DNA from: Desulfurellaceae bacterium
GTDB taxonomy: Bacteria > Desulfobacterota > Binatia > Bin18
Assembly: GCA_021296095.1 (NCBI GenBank)
Contig: JAGWBB010000018.1
Span: forward strand, 1-48,669
Direction: 5' to 3'
Length of the DNA stretch: 48,669 nt
The notes beneath the pieces are model-generated. The model was not told the origin of the DNA. It ran no database searches and saw only the letters and a program-made list of their open reading frames with translations. The translations under genes and the position numbers were made by a program. This document shows, in pieces, positions 34,973-43,628 of the stretch (positions within the stretch are counted from its first letter, which is position 1; the number at the start of each line of letters is the position of its first letter).

Positions 34973-35242
34973 TCAGGAATCAGGTCTGCCCCGAGGGTCG
35001 CCGGCCCGGCACTCGGGGCTGCAGAAGGTGCGTCGCGCGTCGCCTATGGACGCCCGAATGGCTTCCGGCTCGGGGATGAACTGCCCACACTCGGCGCACT
35101 GGACCAGCGGCGTGCCAACCCTGTCCAGGGGATCTTTGTGATCGCTGGCCAAGCGGTCGGTCGGCCGCAACAGGCTGCGTACCCCACGATAGATGAGGTA
35201 GGCCGCCGCAGCCAGCAGCAGGAGGCGCAGCAGCCCTGGCAT
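34973..35242 (-). CDS. PP0621-like membrane/zinc-finger protein
   Basis: 89 residues. One N-terminal membrane helix (LLRLLLLAAAAYLIYRGVRS) is followed by a cytoplasmic treble-clef-like region VQCAECGQFIPEPEAI and FCSPECRAG, with two CxxC pairs (48-51 and 74-78 region). This is the PP0621 family layout, whose function is unknown. It starts 2 bases after the hflC stop and is surely co-transcribed with hflKC, suggesting work beside the HflKC/FtsH quality-control complex. Confidence 0.75.
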   Translation of the reverse strand: MPGLLRLLLLAAAAYLIYRGVRSLLRPTDRLASDHKDPLDRVGTPLVQCAECGQFIPEPEAIRASIGDARRTFCSPECRAGDPRGRPDS

Positions 35243-35244
35243 GC

Positions 35245-36204
35245 CTAGCCCTCGCCTGCGTCCTGGGCAGTGCCGAGCGCGGCAGACGGATCACCGTTGC
35301 CGGTCGTGCTCTCCTGTACCGCCGGCAGCTCATTCTCCTGGTTGTAATCGCTGCCGGGGCTTTGCAGGTAGTTGAGCAGTTCCGAGTTGGCCGGCAGCAC
35401 CAGGGTAGTGCCGTTGGTCAGAATTTTTTCGTAGGTCTGCAAACGGCGGGTAAAGGCGTAGAACTCTTCGTCCTGACCAAACGCGTCGCCGTAGATTTGG
35501 GTCGCCTCGGCGTCGCCCTCACCCTTGAGCTTTTCGCTCGTTTCGTAGGCTGTGGCCAGGATGATCTCGCGCTCACGTTCCGCCCTGGCCCGGACTTCGC
35601 GGGCTTGTTCGTCGCCCTCGGCCCGATAGCGTTTGGCGATCCGTTCCCGTTCGGCGCGCATGCGGGCAAAGACGCTGGCCTGGACTTCCTTGGGCAGGTC
35701 GAGGCGTTTGATCCGGACATCACGGACCTCGATGCCAAACGACTTTGAGGTCTCAATGGTGTCTTTGGTCACCACCTGCATGATATTTTCCCGCTCTTCT
35801 CGAATCACGTCCAGAAAATTATGCTTGGCGAGTTCTTGGCGGAGACGGGCAGAGATAATGGCGTCGAGGCGGGTCCGGGCCTGATCCGGGTTACGGACGC
35901 TACGGTAGAACTCAAGCGGGTGTTCAATCCGCCAGCGCGACACATGGTCGATCAACACCCGCTTTTTGTCCAGGGTCAGATACTCCGCCGGACGGGCGTC
36001 GGTTGTCAGGACGCGCTTGTCAAAGCGAATCAGCTGTTGCATGAAGGGGATTTTGAAATACAACCCCGGGTCGCGCAGGGTCCGTTGCCACTGGCCGAAC
36101 TGGAGGATGATCCCCTGCTCCCACTCGCCAATGGTGAAGGCCGGTCGCAAAATTGCAAAGGCAAAAACCACGACTAAACTGATACCAACCAGCAGGCGTG
36201 CCAT
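35245..36204 (-). CDS. hflC: HflC, FtsH-modulating stomatin-like protein
   Basis: 319 residues. One N-terminal membrane segment (LLVGISLVVVFAFAILRPAF), the SPFH/band 7 domain (residues 20-180: EWEQGIILQFGQWQRTLRDP, VLTTDARPAEYLTLDKKRV) and a long helical C-terminal coil with YETSEKLKGEGDAEATQIYG. With HflK it forms a large cage around the membrane protease FtsH. The C-terminal tail carries an extra acidic, Gly-rich stretch. The SD of this gene (AAGGAGGGAC) overlaps the hflK stop codon. Expressed in an hflK-hflC-PP0621-like operon; hfq and hflX are not adjacent. Confidence 0.92.
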   Translation of the reverse strand: MARLLVGISLVVVFAFAILRPAFTIGEWEQGIILQFGQWQRTLRDPGLYFKIPFMQQLIRFDKRVLTTDARPAEYLTLDKKRVLIDHVSRWRIEHPLEFYRSVRNPDQARTRLDAIISARLRQELAKHNFLDVIREERENIMQVVTKDTIETSKSFGIEVRDVRIKRLDLPKEVQASVFARMRAERERIAKRYRAEGDEQAREVRARAEREREIILATAYETSEKLKGEGDAEATQIYGDAFGQDEEFYAFTRRLQTYEKILTNGTTLVLPANSELLNYLQSPGSDYNQENELPAVQESTTGNGDPSAALGTAQDAGEG

Positions 36205-36215
36205 GCTGTCCCTCC

Positions 36216-37286
36216 TTAGTTGTTGGGCGCGGCCTGGACCGCTCCGCCGGCCGCCGCCATGCCCCCCAGCTCTTTGAGCGGCAGCAGGGGCACGACGCCG
36301 TTGCTGTTGCCGGCGTCAAGAATGATTTTTTCCACATCGGGCATGATCCGCTCAACGCTCTCCAGATACAGGCGGTCACGGGTGACCTTTTTGGCCTTTT
36401 TGTACTCGCCCAGGATCTGCAAGAAGCGCTCAGCATCGCCCTGAGAGCGGATGACCCGCTGGGCTTTGTAGGCCTCGGCCTGTTGGAATACTTCGGCGGC
36501 TACACCCCGGGCCTTGGGCACGATATCTTCGCGGTAGCCCTCGGCCTCCTTGATCAGACGGTCGCGGTCTTCCAGCGCCCGAACCACGTCATGAAAGGCG
36601 TCCTGGACCTCGCCCGGCGGATCGACGGCCAGCAGTCTGGCCTCGGTGACGAACAGACCCGTCTGATAGGCGTCAAGCAGCTCTTGGAGGGCGGCGTGCG
36701 CCTGCTGCTGGACCTCCAGGCGACCGTCGGTCATGGTGTGGTCGATTGTGTTGCTGCCGACCGCGCCGCGCAGGGCAACCTCTGCCGAGGAGTGCAGAAT
36801 GCCCTCCGGGTCGGACGCCCCAAACAGAAACTTGACCGGATCGTTGACCACATACTGGACAAACAGCTGGAGTTGGACGATGTTCTCGTCGCCGGTCAGC
36901 ATCAGGGCTTCTTCCGGTCGGGGGTCGGCCTGACCGCGTATGCCCCGGCCCGGCACGCCACGGGTCCGAAAGCCGACCTCGGCGTTCCGAATCTGTTTGA
37001 CATCGACCACCGCATAGCGCTGAATCGGCCACCAGCGCCAGCGCAGGCCCGGCTCGGTCAGTGCTGACACCCGTCCGAACATCAGTTCAACGCCCTGTTC
37101 TCCAGGCCCGACAATGTACAGGCCAACATAAAACCACAGAGCCAGGGCCAGGACGCCGATCAGGCCAAAGGCTCCCCAACCTCCTTTGAAGCCCTTGAAC
37201 CGCTGGGCTTTTCTTTTGAGCTCCTCGACGGCTTGGAAGAGTTCATCAGCCGGTGACGGGCCGTCATTTCGCCATTGATCTGACAC
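36216..37286 (-). CDS. hflK: HflK, FtsH-modulating stomatin-like protein
   Basis: 356 residues. The N-terminal cytoplasmic stretch precedes a membrane helix (GAFGLIGVLALALWFYVGLY), then the SPFH domain (VELMFGRVSALTEPGLRWRW, EALMLTGDENIVQLQLFVQY) and a coiled C-terminal region. It partners HflC in the FtsH regulatory complex on the periplasmic side of the inner membrane. The start is GTG 37286 with AAGGAGG. A short inverted repeat (GCTCA/TGAGC, 37301-37316) lies in the leader. No Pro/Gly-rich N-terminal extension like E. coli's is present, which is common outside Enterobacteria. Confidence 0.92.
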   Translation of the reverse strand: MSDQWRNDGPSPADELFQAVEELKRKAQRFKGFKGGWGAFGLIGVLALALWFYVGLYIVGPGEQGVELMFGRVSALTEPGLRWRWWPIQRYAVVDVKQIRNAEVGFRTRGVPGRGIRGQADPRPEEALMLTGDENIVQLQLFVQYVVNDPVKFLFGASDPEGILHSSAEVALRGAVGSNTIDHTMTDGRLEVQQQAHAALQELLDAYQTGLFVTEARLLAVDPPGEVQDAFHDVVRALEDRDRLIKEAEGYREDIVPKARGVAAEVFQQAEAYKAQRVIRSQGDAERFLQILGEYKKAKKVTRDRLYLESVERIMPDVEKIILDAGNSNGVVPLLPLKELGGMAAAGGAVQAAPNN

Positions 37287-37457
37287 GATTAGCCTCCTTC
37301 CGCTCAGAGAAATGAGCAGAATGTGTGAATGTTCCCGCTATCCTACCCCATCCCCTGCGCCAACTCCAGTGTTAAATTTCGGTTGACTGGACACGGCAGG
37401 CTGCCCCAGGCTATTGTTCTCCCCACACCGGCACCCGTGACGGGGAAGGAGGACGCC

Positions 37458-38249
37458 ATGCCTGATCACGCCCTGCTCTTACACAAGGAGCCACCGCTCG
37501 CCTGGCTCGTGTTTAACCGGCCCGAACGACGCAACGCCGTCAGTCTGGAAATGTGGCAAGCCCTGCCCGATCTCGTCGCCGATGCCGCCGCCGACCCGGC
37601 CGTGCGGGTGCTGCTTCTCCGTGGCGGGGGAGAGGAGTCGTTTATTTCCGGGGCCGATATCTCGCAGTTCGGCAAGGTCCGCTCCTCAAAAGAGACCATG
37701 GGCGTCTATAATCGCGCCACCGGCGCGGCCCTGCGCTGCCTCGAACAGCTGGAAAAGCCGCTGGTGGCCATGATTCACGGCTTCTGCCGGGGCGGCGGCT
37801 GCTCTGTGGCCCTGATGTGCGACCTGCGGCTGTGTGCCGATGACGCGAGTTTCGGCATTCCGGCCGCCCGGCTGGGCATTGCGTATGCCATTGAGACCGG
37901 CGTGGAGCGCCTGGTGCAGGTCGTGGGAGCGGCCAACGCGGCAGAGATTCTGATGACCGCCCGGACCTACGGGGCGGAAGAAGCCCGCCACATGGGCCTG
38001 GTGAATCGGGTCATCCCCAAAGCCGAACTCGAATCCTTCACCCGCGAGTACGCCACCAAGATGGCCGACAACGCCCCGCTCAGCGTGGCCGCCCACAAGT
38101 TCTTTGTCCGCGAGAGCACCAAGGCCGCAGCCCTGCGGGACGCAGACAAGATCCGCGCCTTATCGACCGCGTGCTCCGAGAGCCAGGACTACCGTGAAGG
38201 CGTGCGCGCCTTCATGGAAAAGCGCCGCCCCCAGTTTCAGGGCAAGTAG
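37458..38249 (+). CDS. Enoyl-CoA hydratase/isomerase homologue lacking catalytic glutamates
   Basis: 263 residues, crotonase fold: LVFNRPERRNAVSLEMWQAL, the oxyanion-hole motifs FISGADIS (62-69) and GFCRGGGCSVAL (108-119), and FGIPAARLGI (132-141). In hydratases Glu144 and Glu164 (rat numbering) are the catalytic bases; here the matching positions are Ser116 (GCSVAL for GCELAL) and Ala136 (PAARLG for PExxLG). Hydration of enoyl-CoA by the classic route is therefore unlikely; isomerase, decarboxylase or hydrolase variants of the fold fit better. A strong GGAAGGAGG precedes the ATG. Confidence 0.88.
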   Translation: MPDHALLLHKEPPLAWLVFNRPERRNAVSLEMWQALPDLVADAAADPAVRVLLLRGGGEESFISGADISQFGKVRSSKETMGVYNRATGAALRCLEQLEKPLVAMIHGFCRGGGCSVALMCDLRLCADDASFGIPAARLGIAYAIETGVERLVQVVGAANAAEILMTARTYGAEEARHMGLVNRVIPKAELESFTREYATKMADNAPLSVAAHKFFVRESTKAAALRDADKIRALSTACSESQDYREGVRAFMEKRRPQFQGK

Positions 38250-38328
38250 GCCCTCCAAAGAGCGGAGCTGAATCAGGCCACGCCACCTGAGGGGCTTGCC
38301 ATCCTCACGCCATGATTGACATTGGCTG

Positions 38329-38364
38329 TTGACGGTATTGATGACTGACTGTATAGTCAGTCAT
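38329..38364 (+). promoter_or_regulatory. Promoter and TetR-type operator of the efflux operon
   Basis: -35 TTGACG (38329-38334), 17-base spacer and -10 TATAGT (38352-38357) form a good sigma-70 promoter. A perfect palindrome with 10-bp arms ATGACTGACT and AGTCAGTCAT around a 4-base centre (38341-38364) covers the spacer and -10. Its length and placement are typical of TetR operators, so the TetR protein encoded next should repress its own operon. The predicted start falls on or next to ATG 38365, so the transcript may be leaderless. Confidence 0.8.
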
Positions 38365-39000
38365 ATGACTAAAAATTCAGCCAGTACGAAAGAGGAGATG
38401 CTACGCGAGTTCCGCGTCCGGGAAATCCTGGACGCGACGTGTCGGGTGGTGTCGCGGTACGGCTTTCAGGGGGCAACCGTTGATCGCGTAGCAGAAGAGG
38501 CCAAGATCGCCAAGGGCACGATCTACCTGTATTTCCACAAAAAAGAAGAGCTGTTCAAAGCCGCAGTTGAACAGGGGATGGAAAACTTCACCAACCAGGT
38601 GCGGGGCGCCCCGCTCGAAAAAATCGTGTGTCTAGTCGAAGCCGTTCTGAAGTTGAGCGATACCAACCGCGACTTTTTCAAGATGCTGCTGCTTGAGCGT
38701 AACCTGCTGGCCGCCTCTCCAGACCATCCCGAGGCGTCCCATACGCTGGACCTGTACCTCGACTACATCCGCTTCATTGAGGAGACGCTCCAAGAGGCGG
38801 TCGATGCCGGAGTGCTGCGTCCGCATGACACCGAAGCCTCGGCCTTTGCCCTGAGCGAGTCGATGCGGGGCTGTTTCCAGCAGCGGGCGCTTGGGCTGAC
38901 GGCGCGCTCAGCCTCGGAAGATGCCGAGATTCTGCTCGACCTGCTGATGCATGGGGTGCTCAGTCCCGACTATAACGGCTACAAGGAGTTGTCATCGTGA
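38365..39000 (+). CDS. TetR-family repressor of the RND operon
   Basis: 211 residues. The N-terminal helix-turn-helix: REILDATCRVVSRYGFQGAT, VDRVAEEAKIAKGTIYLYFH, KKEELFKAA, canonical TetR. The C-terminal domain (EETLQEAVDAGVLRPHDTEA, LSESMRGCFQQRALG) should bind an effector, presumably a pump substrate. ATG 38365 abuts the palindromic operator with no SD; ATG 38398, behind AGAGGAG but with almost no spacing, is a possible downstream start. Its stop overlaps the adaptor start by 4 bases (GTGA), locking expression of regulator and pump together. Confidence 0.92.
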   Translation: MTKNSASTKEEMLREFRVREILDATCRVVSRYGFQGATVDRVAEEAKIAKGTIYLYFHKKEELFKAAVEQGMENFTNQVRGAPLEKIVCLVEAVLKLSDTNRDFFKMLLLERNLLAASPDHPEASHTLDLYLDYIRFIEETLQEAVDAGVLRPHDTEASAFALSESMRGCFQQRALGLTARSASEDAEILLDLLMHGVLSPDYNGYKELSS

Positions 39001-40118
39001 GCCGTCTGGTGTCGGTCGTTGTGGTGCCGCTGTTGGCACTGCTGGGCGGTTGCCAGTACGGGGACTCCGAGGGCGTCCAGGCCGAAGCGGCCAAAGCCGG
39101 CCAGGCTGATCAGGCTGCGGCGGCAGGCCCGCCAGCCCTGACGGTCCAGGTCGCCTCGCCGGTCACGCGTCTCATCCAACGCACCGGCCGCGGCCAGGGG
39201 GCCTTGTTTGCCCATGAGACGATCATCCTGTCGAACAAGCAGGAGGGCTATGTCAGCACGGTCGCGGTGGACTTTGGCGATCAGGTCAACCGTGGCCAGA
39301 TGCTGGCCCAAATGGAAAAGGAAGAACTGGCTCTTGAGGTTGATGTGGCAGAGAGTGCCGTCACACAGGCCGAGGCGCTGTATATCCGGGCCGCCGCCGA
39401 AAACGAACGCATCCAGGAACTGTTTGCCGAGCAGATTATTCCTCCCCAGCGCCGCGATACCGCCGAAGCCGAGTACAAAGTCGCCGCCGCCCAGGTCGAA
39501 ACGGCAAAGAAAGCCCTGGCCCTGGCCGAAAAGCGCGTGCGCGATACCCGGATTGTGTCGCCGGTCAACGGTTTCGTCCAAGAGCGGTTCGCCAATCCGG
39601 GTGAGTATAAAACCGCCGCCTCAAAGCTGTTTGAGGTGGTGGTGGTGAATCCGCTCAAGCTGCGGGCGCCCGTCCCGGAACGGTTTGCCGCCGTGGCCCG
39701 GATCGGCATGGCGATGCATGTCGAGGTCGAAGCCCTGCCGGGTGAGATGTTCGAAGGCCGGCTGACCCGCATGGCCGCTCAGGTCGATCATCGAACCCGT
39801 ACCCTGCTCATCGAAGCCGAGATTCCAAATCCGGACCGCAAACTGCGGCCCGGCTATTTTGCCCACATCACAGGGGTGTTGGGCGAAGAAGAAGCCCTGT
39901 TCATCCCGCGTCTGGGCCTGTCGCGCTATGCCGGGGTGGAGCGGGTGTTTGTGGTCAAAGAGAGTGTGGTGACTTCGCGCGAGGTGCGGTCTGGGGTCGA
40001 GGACGGGGAGTGGATTGAAATTGTGGAAGGACTTGCTGCGGATGACGTGGTCGCGGTCAGTCGCCTGAACCGTCTGGCGGATGGCATGGCCGTGCAGACC
40101 GAGCAAAGCGAAGGATGA
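38997..40118 (+). CDS. RND efflux periplasmic adaptor lipoprotein
   Basis: 373 residues, membrane-fusion protein. A lipoprotein signal ends in LALLGGC (Cys near residue 18). It has the split lipoyl half-motif GYVSTVAVDFGDQVNRGQML, an alpha-hairpin of helices between about 105 and 170, a second lipoyl part TRIVSPVNGFVQERFANPGE, then the beta-barrel and membrane-proximal domain (LIEAEIPNPDRKLRPGYFAH). It links the inner-membrane RND pump to an outer-membrane channel. The start is GTG 38997. The hairpin is short, as in many HAE-1 adaptors. No TolC-like gene is in the window, so the channel lies elsewhere. Confidence 0.93.
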   Translation: MSRLVSVVVVPLLALLGGCQYGDSEGVQAEAAKAGQADQAAAAGPPALTVQVASPVTRLIQRTGRGQGALFAHETIILSNKQEGYVSTVAVDFGDQVNRGQMLAQMEKEELALEVDVAESAVTQAEALYIRAAAENERIQELFAEQIIPPQRRDTAEAEYKVAAAQVETAKKALALAEKRVRDTRIVSPVNGFVQERFANPGEYKTAASKLFEVVVVNPLKLRAPVPERFAAVARIGMAMHVEVEALPGEMFEGRLTRMAAQVDHRTRTLLIEAEIPNPDRKLRPGYFAHITGVLGEEEALFIPRLGLSRYAGVERVFVVKESVVTSREVRSGVEDGEWIEIVEGLAADDVVAVSRLNRLADGMAVQTEQSEG

Positions 40119-40171
40119 CACAGCGGATCGTGCCTGAGAGACAAGCAGCACTCAGCGTCCAGTGTGTGACC

Positions 40172-40197
40172 TGATCAGGAAGCTCCCCGTTCACTTT
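40172..40197. repeat. Half copy of the 33139 inverted-repeat element
   Basis: TGATCAGGAAG, five bases, then CGTTCACTTTT match the loop and right arm of the element at 33139-33191, here with a 5-base rather than 7-base link. Like the full copy it is followed by GCCTG or a near match and lies just upstream of a gene (RND start at 40214). The left arm is absent. Confidence 0.55.
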
Positions 40198-40213
40198 TGC
40201 CTGCGGAGGCCCA

Positions 40214-43200
40214 ATGATTCTCGCCGATATCTGTGTTCGCCGGCCGGTCTTTGCCACCATGCTGATCGGGGTCCTGGTGGTGGCCGGGTGGTTTTCGTAC
40301 CAAAGCCTGACTCTGGAACTGATGCCCAAGGTGGAGATGCCCGTCGTGACCGTGACCACGACCCTGCCGGGTGCCGGGCCTGAAGAAATTGAAGCCCAGA
40401 TCACCAAGATCGTTGAGGAAGCGATCAACACGGTCAGCGGGATTGACGAGCTGCGCTCGGTGACCCGTGAGGGGCTGTCGCAGGTGGTGGTCCAGTTCGT
40501 GCTGGAGAAAGAACTCGGCATTGCGGCCCAGGAAGTGCGGGACAAAGTCGGCACGATTCTGGCCGACCTGCCCGAAGACGCCGACCCGCCGATTGTGGAG
40601 AAGTTCGATATTGACGCCACGCCGATTGCGACGATTACGGTTTCCGGCTTCCGGGGCCTGAAAGAACTGACCGAAATCGCCGAGAACCAGGTCAAGGAGC
40701 CCCTGGAGTCGGTGTCCGGGGTGGGAGCGATTGATATTCTTGGCGGCCGCAAGCGTGAGATTCAGGTCTTGCTCGACCACGAGCGGCTGCTGGCCTATCG
40801 GCTGTCGATACGGACGGTGGCCGAGGCGCTGGCCAAACAAAACGTCGAGTTTCCCGGCGGCCGGATCACCCAAGACAGCGGAGAGACCGTCCTGCGCACG
40901 CTGGGCCGGGTCAAATCGGTCCGCGAGTTCGAAGATATTGTGGTGGCGACCAGAGACACCGTGCCGATTACCATCGCCGACATCGGCCGGGTCGAGGACG
41001 GGGTGGAAGAGCCCCGCTCACTGTCGCGCTACGACGGCAAGAACGCCGTGTCGCTGGTCATTCGCAAACAGTCGGGCGCCAACACCGTGGATGCGGTCGA
41101 GGCCGTCCAGGAACGCCTGGCCGAGGTCCGTAAACTCCTGCCGCCCGGGCTGGAAGCGCTCGTCACCCGCGACCAGTCGGAGTTTGTCATAGCCTCGGTC
41201 CACGAGGTCGAACAACATCTCATCCTGGGTTCGATCTTTGCCAGCATCATTGTGTTTTTCTTTTTGGGCAACCTGCGCTCAACCATCATTGCCGCAATCT
41301 CCATCCCGGTCTCGATCATTGCCACCTATACCCTGCTGGCGGCGGCCGGCTACTCGCTGAACCGGGTCACGCTGCTGGGCCTGACCCTGGCCGTGGGTAT
41401 CGTAATTGACGACGCCATCGTCGTGCTGGAAAACATCTACCGCTATATCGAAGAGAAGGGCATGAGTCCGTTTGAGGCGGCCCGGGCTGCGACGGCCGAG
41501 GTGGGCCTGGCCGTCAGCGCCACGACCCTGTCGCTGGTGGTGATTTTCATTCCGGTCGGCTTTCTCAAGGGCATCATTGGCATGTGGCTCAGCAGCTTCG
41601 GCTTTACCATGGCCTTCGCCATCATGGTCTCACTGCTGGTGTCGTTCACCCTGACGCCGATGATGTGTGCCCGTTTTCTGCCCAAAAACATCGATCACAA
41701 GGAACATTCGTCCCGCGAATCCATCTTTTACCGGCTCATCGACCGCAGCTATACAGCCATGCTGGCCTGGTCGATGCGCCACCGCTGGGTGGTGGTGTGT
41801 CTCACCTTGGGCCTGTTCATCGGCACCCCGTGGATTGCCGGCCTGGTCCGTCCCAGCCTGATGGCCAGCGATGACCGGGGGGAATTTGAAATCAATATCA
41901 AGACCCCGCCGGGCTACTCACTGGCCCAGACCGATGCGGTGACCGCCCAGATTGAGGCCGAGATTGAGCCGCTGCCGGGGGTGGCCCATCTGTTGACCGA
42001 AATCGGCTCGGTCGTCGGCGAATCGGTCACCAAGGCCAAAATTGTAGTCACCCTGGATCACTACACCGAACGCGAGCTGAAGCAGTACGAAGTCATGGAT
42101 CTGGCCCGCCAGAAGGTTGACGGCTTTCCGGGGCTGCGGATCAGCGTCGATCAGATTCTGCCGGTCAGCGGTGGCGGCGTGCAGAACGTTGACGTGTCAT
42201 ACAACCTGCGCGGCCCGGAGCTGGAGATCCTGCAAGACTACGCCGAGGAGCTGAAAACGGGCGTGCAGCAGATCGCCGGGCTGCGGGACGTCGATTCGAC
42301 CTACGAGGGCGGTAATCCCGAACTGCAAGTCCACCTCAACCGGCGCAAGTCTTCCGACCTCGGGGTTGAGGCGGCCGATATCGCCTCAACCATCCGCATC
42401 ATGGTCGCCGGCGAGAAGATTACGACCTACCGCGAGGGCGATGAACTCTACGACGTGCGGCTGCGGCTGGCACCCGAGAGCCGTAACCGGCCGGAAGTCA
42501 TTCAGCAGACCTCCATCCCCTCGGCTGCGGTCGGCCAAGTCCAGCTCAGCAGCCTGGTCGATATGATTCCAGGCACCGGACCGGTCCAGATTGATCGCCA
42601 GGAACGCCAGCGCCAGATCACGATTACGGCCAACCTGGCCAAAGGCAAAGCGCTGAGCGACGCGATCGCCGATATTGATGCCAAGGTCGAGGACATGGGT
42701 CTGCCGCTCGGCTATACGACCGGCGTATCGGGCATGGGAAAAATGTTTGCCGAGATGATAGAGAGCTTTCAGCTCGCCTTTCTGCTGTCCATCATCGGCA
42801 TGTACATGATTCTGGCCGCCCAGTTCGAGAGCTTTCTGCACCCCATCACCATCATGCTGTCGCTGCCCCTGGCGGTGCCGTTCGCCCTGCTGTCGCTGTG
42901 GATGTTTGACCAGCATCTGGCCCTGTTTGCGATTCTGGGCATGTTGCTGTTGTTTGGCATTGTCAAGAAGAATTCGATTTTGCAGATCGACCACACGATC
43001 AATCTGCGGGCTCAGGGCATTCCCCGCGACGAGGCCATCCTGCGGGCCAACCGGGAGCGCCTGCGGCCGATTCTGATGACGACCCTGGCCCTGGTGGCGG
43101 GCATGGTGCCGATCCTGATCGGCCAGGGTCCGGCGGCCGAGAGCCACCGTGGCATTGCGGTGGTGGTGATCGGCGGCCAGAGCCTGTGTCTGCTGATTAC

Positions 43201-43357
43201 CCTCCTGGTGACGCCGGTCGCCTACTCGCTGTTCGACGATATGGAAGCCGGCCTGGCGCGGGTGTTCGAGCGGCTGCGACGGCTGGGCGGCTGGCGACGG
43301 TGGCGACGCGCGGGCGGCCAGGTGGCCCAGGTCAGCGAAGATCCGGTCGGAGACTGA
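40214..43357 (+). CDS. RND efflux transporter (AcrB/HAE-1 family)
   Basis: 1047 residues, full length. The N-terminal membrane helix after RRPVFATMLIGVLVVAGWFS, porter subdomains, the TM4 proton-relay pair Asp399-Asp400 in GIVIDDAIVVLENIYRYIEE, and the second repeat with LFGIVKKNSILQIDHT in TM10-TM11 are all present. It exports hydrophobic compounds using the proton gradient with the adaptor upstream. The substrate class is unknown; catalytic aspartates and the pair of large periplasmic loops argue for HAE-1 rather than metal (CusA) export. Expressed from the TetR promoter, 95 bases after the adaptor, with a repeat-derived sequence in between. Confidence 0.95.
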   Translation: MILADICVRRPVFATMLIGVLVVAGWFSYQSLTLELMPKVEMPVVTVTTTLPGAGPEEIEAQITKIVEEAINTVSGIDELRSVTREGLSQVVVQFVLEKELGIAAQEVRDKVGTILADLPEDADPPIVEKFDIDATPIATITVSGFRGLKELTEIAENQVKEPLESVSGVGAIDILGGRKREIQVLLDHERLLAYRLSIRTVAEALAKQNVEFPGGRITQDSGETVLRTLGRVKSVREFEDIVVATRDTVPITIADIGRVEDGVEEPRSLSRYDGKNAVSLVIRKQSGANTVDAVEAVQERLAEVRKLLPPGLEALVTRDQSEFVIASVHEVEQHLILGSIFASIIVFFFLGNLRSTIIAAISIPVSIIATYTLLAAAGYSLNRVTLLGLTLAVGIVIDDAIVVLENIYRYIEEKGMSPFEAARAATAEVGLAVSATTLSLVVIFIPVGFLKGIIGMWLSSFGFTMAFAIMVSLLVSFTLTPMMCARFLPKNIDHKEHSSRESIFYRLIDRSYTAMLAWSMRHRWVVVCLTLGLFIGTPWIAGLVRPSLMASDDRGEFEINIKTPPGYSLAQTDAVTAQIEAEIEPLPGVAHLLTEIGSVVGESVTKAKIVVTLDHYTERELKQYEVMDLARQKVDGFPGLRISVDQILPVSGGGVQNVDVSYNLRGPELEILQDYAEELKTGVQQIAGLRDVDSTYEGGNPELQVHLNRRKSSDLGVEAADIASTIRIMVAGEKITTYREGDELYDVRLRLAPESRNRPEVIQQTSIPSAAVGQVQLSSLVDMIPGTGPVQIDRQERQRQITITANLAKGKALSDAIADIDAKVEDMGLPLGYTTGVSGMGKMFAEMIESFQLAFLLSIIGMYMILAAQFESFLHPITIMLSLPLAVPFALLSLWMFDQHLALFAILGMLLLFGIVKKNSILQIDHTINLRAQGIPRDEAILRANRERLRPILMTTLALVAGMVPILIGQGPAAESHRGIAVVVIGGQSLCLLITLLVTPVAYSLFDDMEAGLARVFERLRRLGGWRRWRRAGGQVAQVSEDPVGD

Positions 43358-43572
43358 GCCTGGCGAGAAAAGAGCATTGAATGTTGAAAAGAACAAGGGG
43401 GGCTTTCGACGATAGCATGAGGAAGCCGAATGGCTCGACTGCCCGCTATGCAAAGTCCAGGAGCCCGGAATAGCGTGGAAGCTAAGCTTTGGCCTATGAC
43501 TTCCCTATAGATGAGCTTCAATAGCGCGTTACGATTCGCTCACCCGACCCGTGGAACTCCATAGGTCGCCGG

Positions 43573-43596
43573 TTGACATGCTATAAATAGTATAGA
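43573..43596. promoter_or_regulatory. AT-rich regulatory tract upstream of the XRE gene
   Basis: TTGACA (43573-43578) and TATAGA (43591-43596) are present but only 12 bases apart, too close for a normal sigma-70 promoter. Between them CTATAAATAG is an inverted repeat (CTAT/ATAG, 2-base centre), a plausible operator half-site pair for the XRE protein. The remaining 43358-43572 spacer holds no recognisable gene. Confidence 0.3.
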
Positions 43597-43628
43597 GGCT
43601 CCTTCCGCATGACTATCGGAGAAGATAA

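Noticed and set aside
43222-43521. A 99-codon minus-strand frame downstream of the RND pump
   Set aside because: It overlaps the end of the pump gene, has no start signal and its translation resembles no protein.
43381-43572. Possible toxin partner upstream of the XRE gene
   Set aside because: All three plus-strand frames are broken by stops and none shows a RelE/HigB-like pattern.
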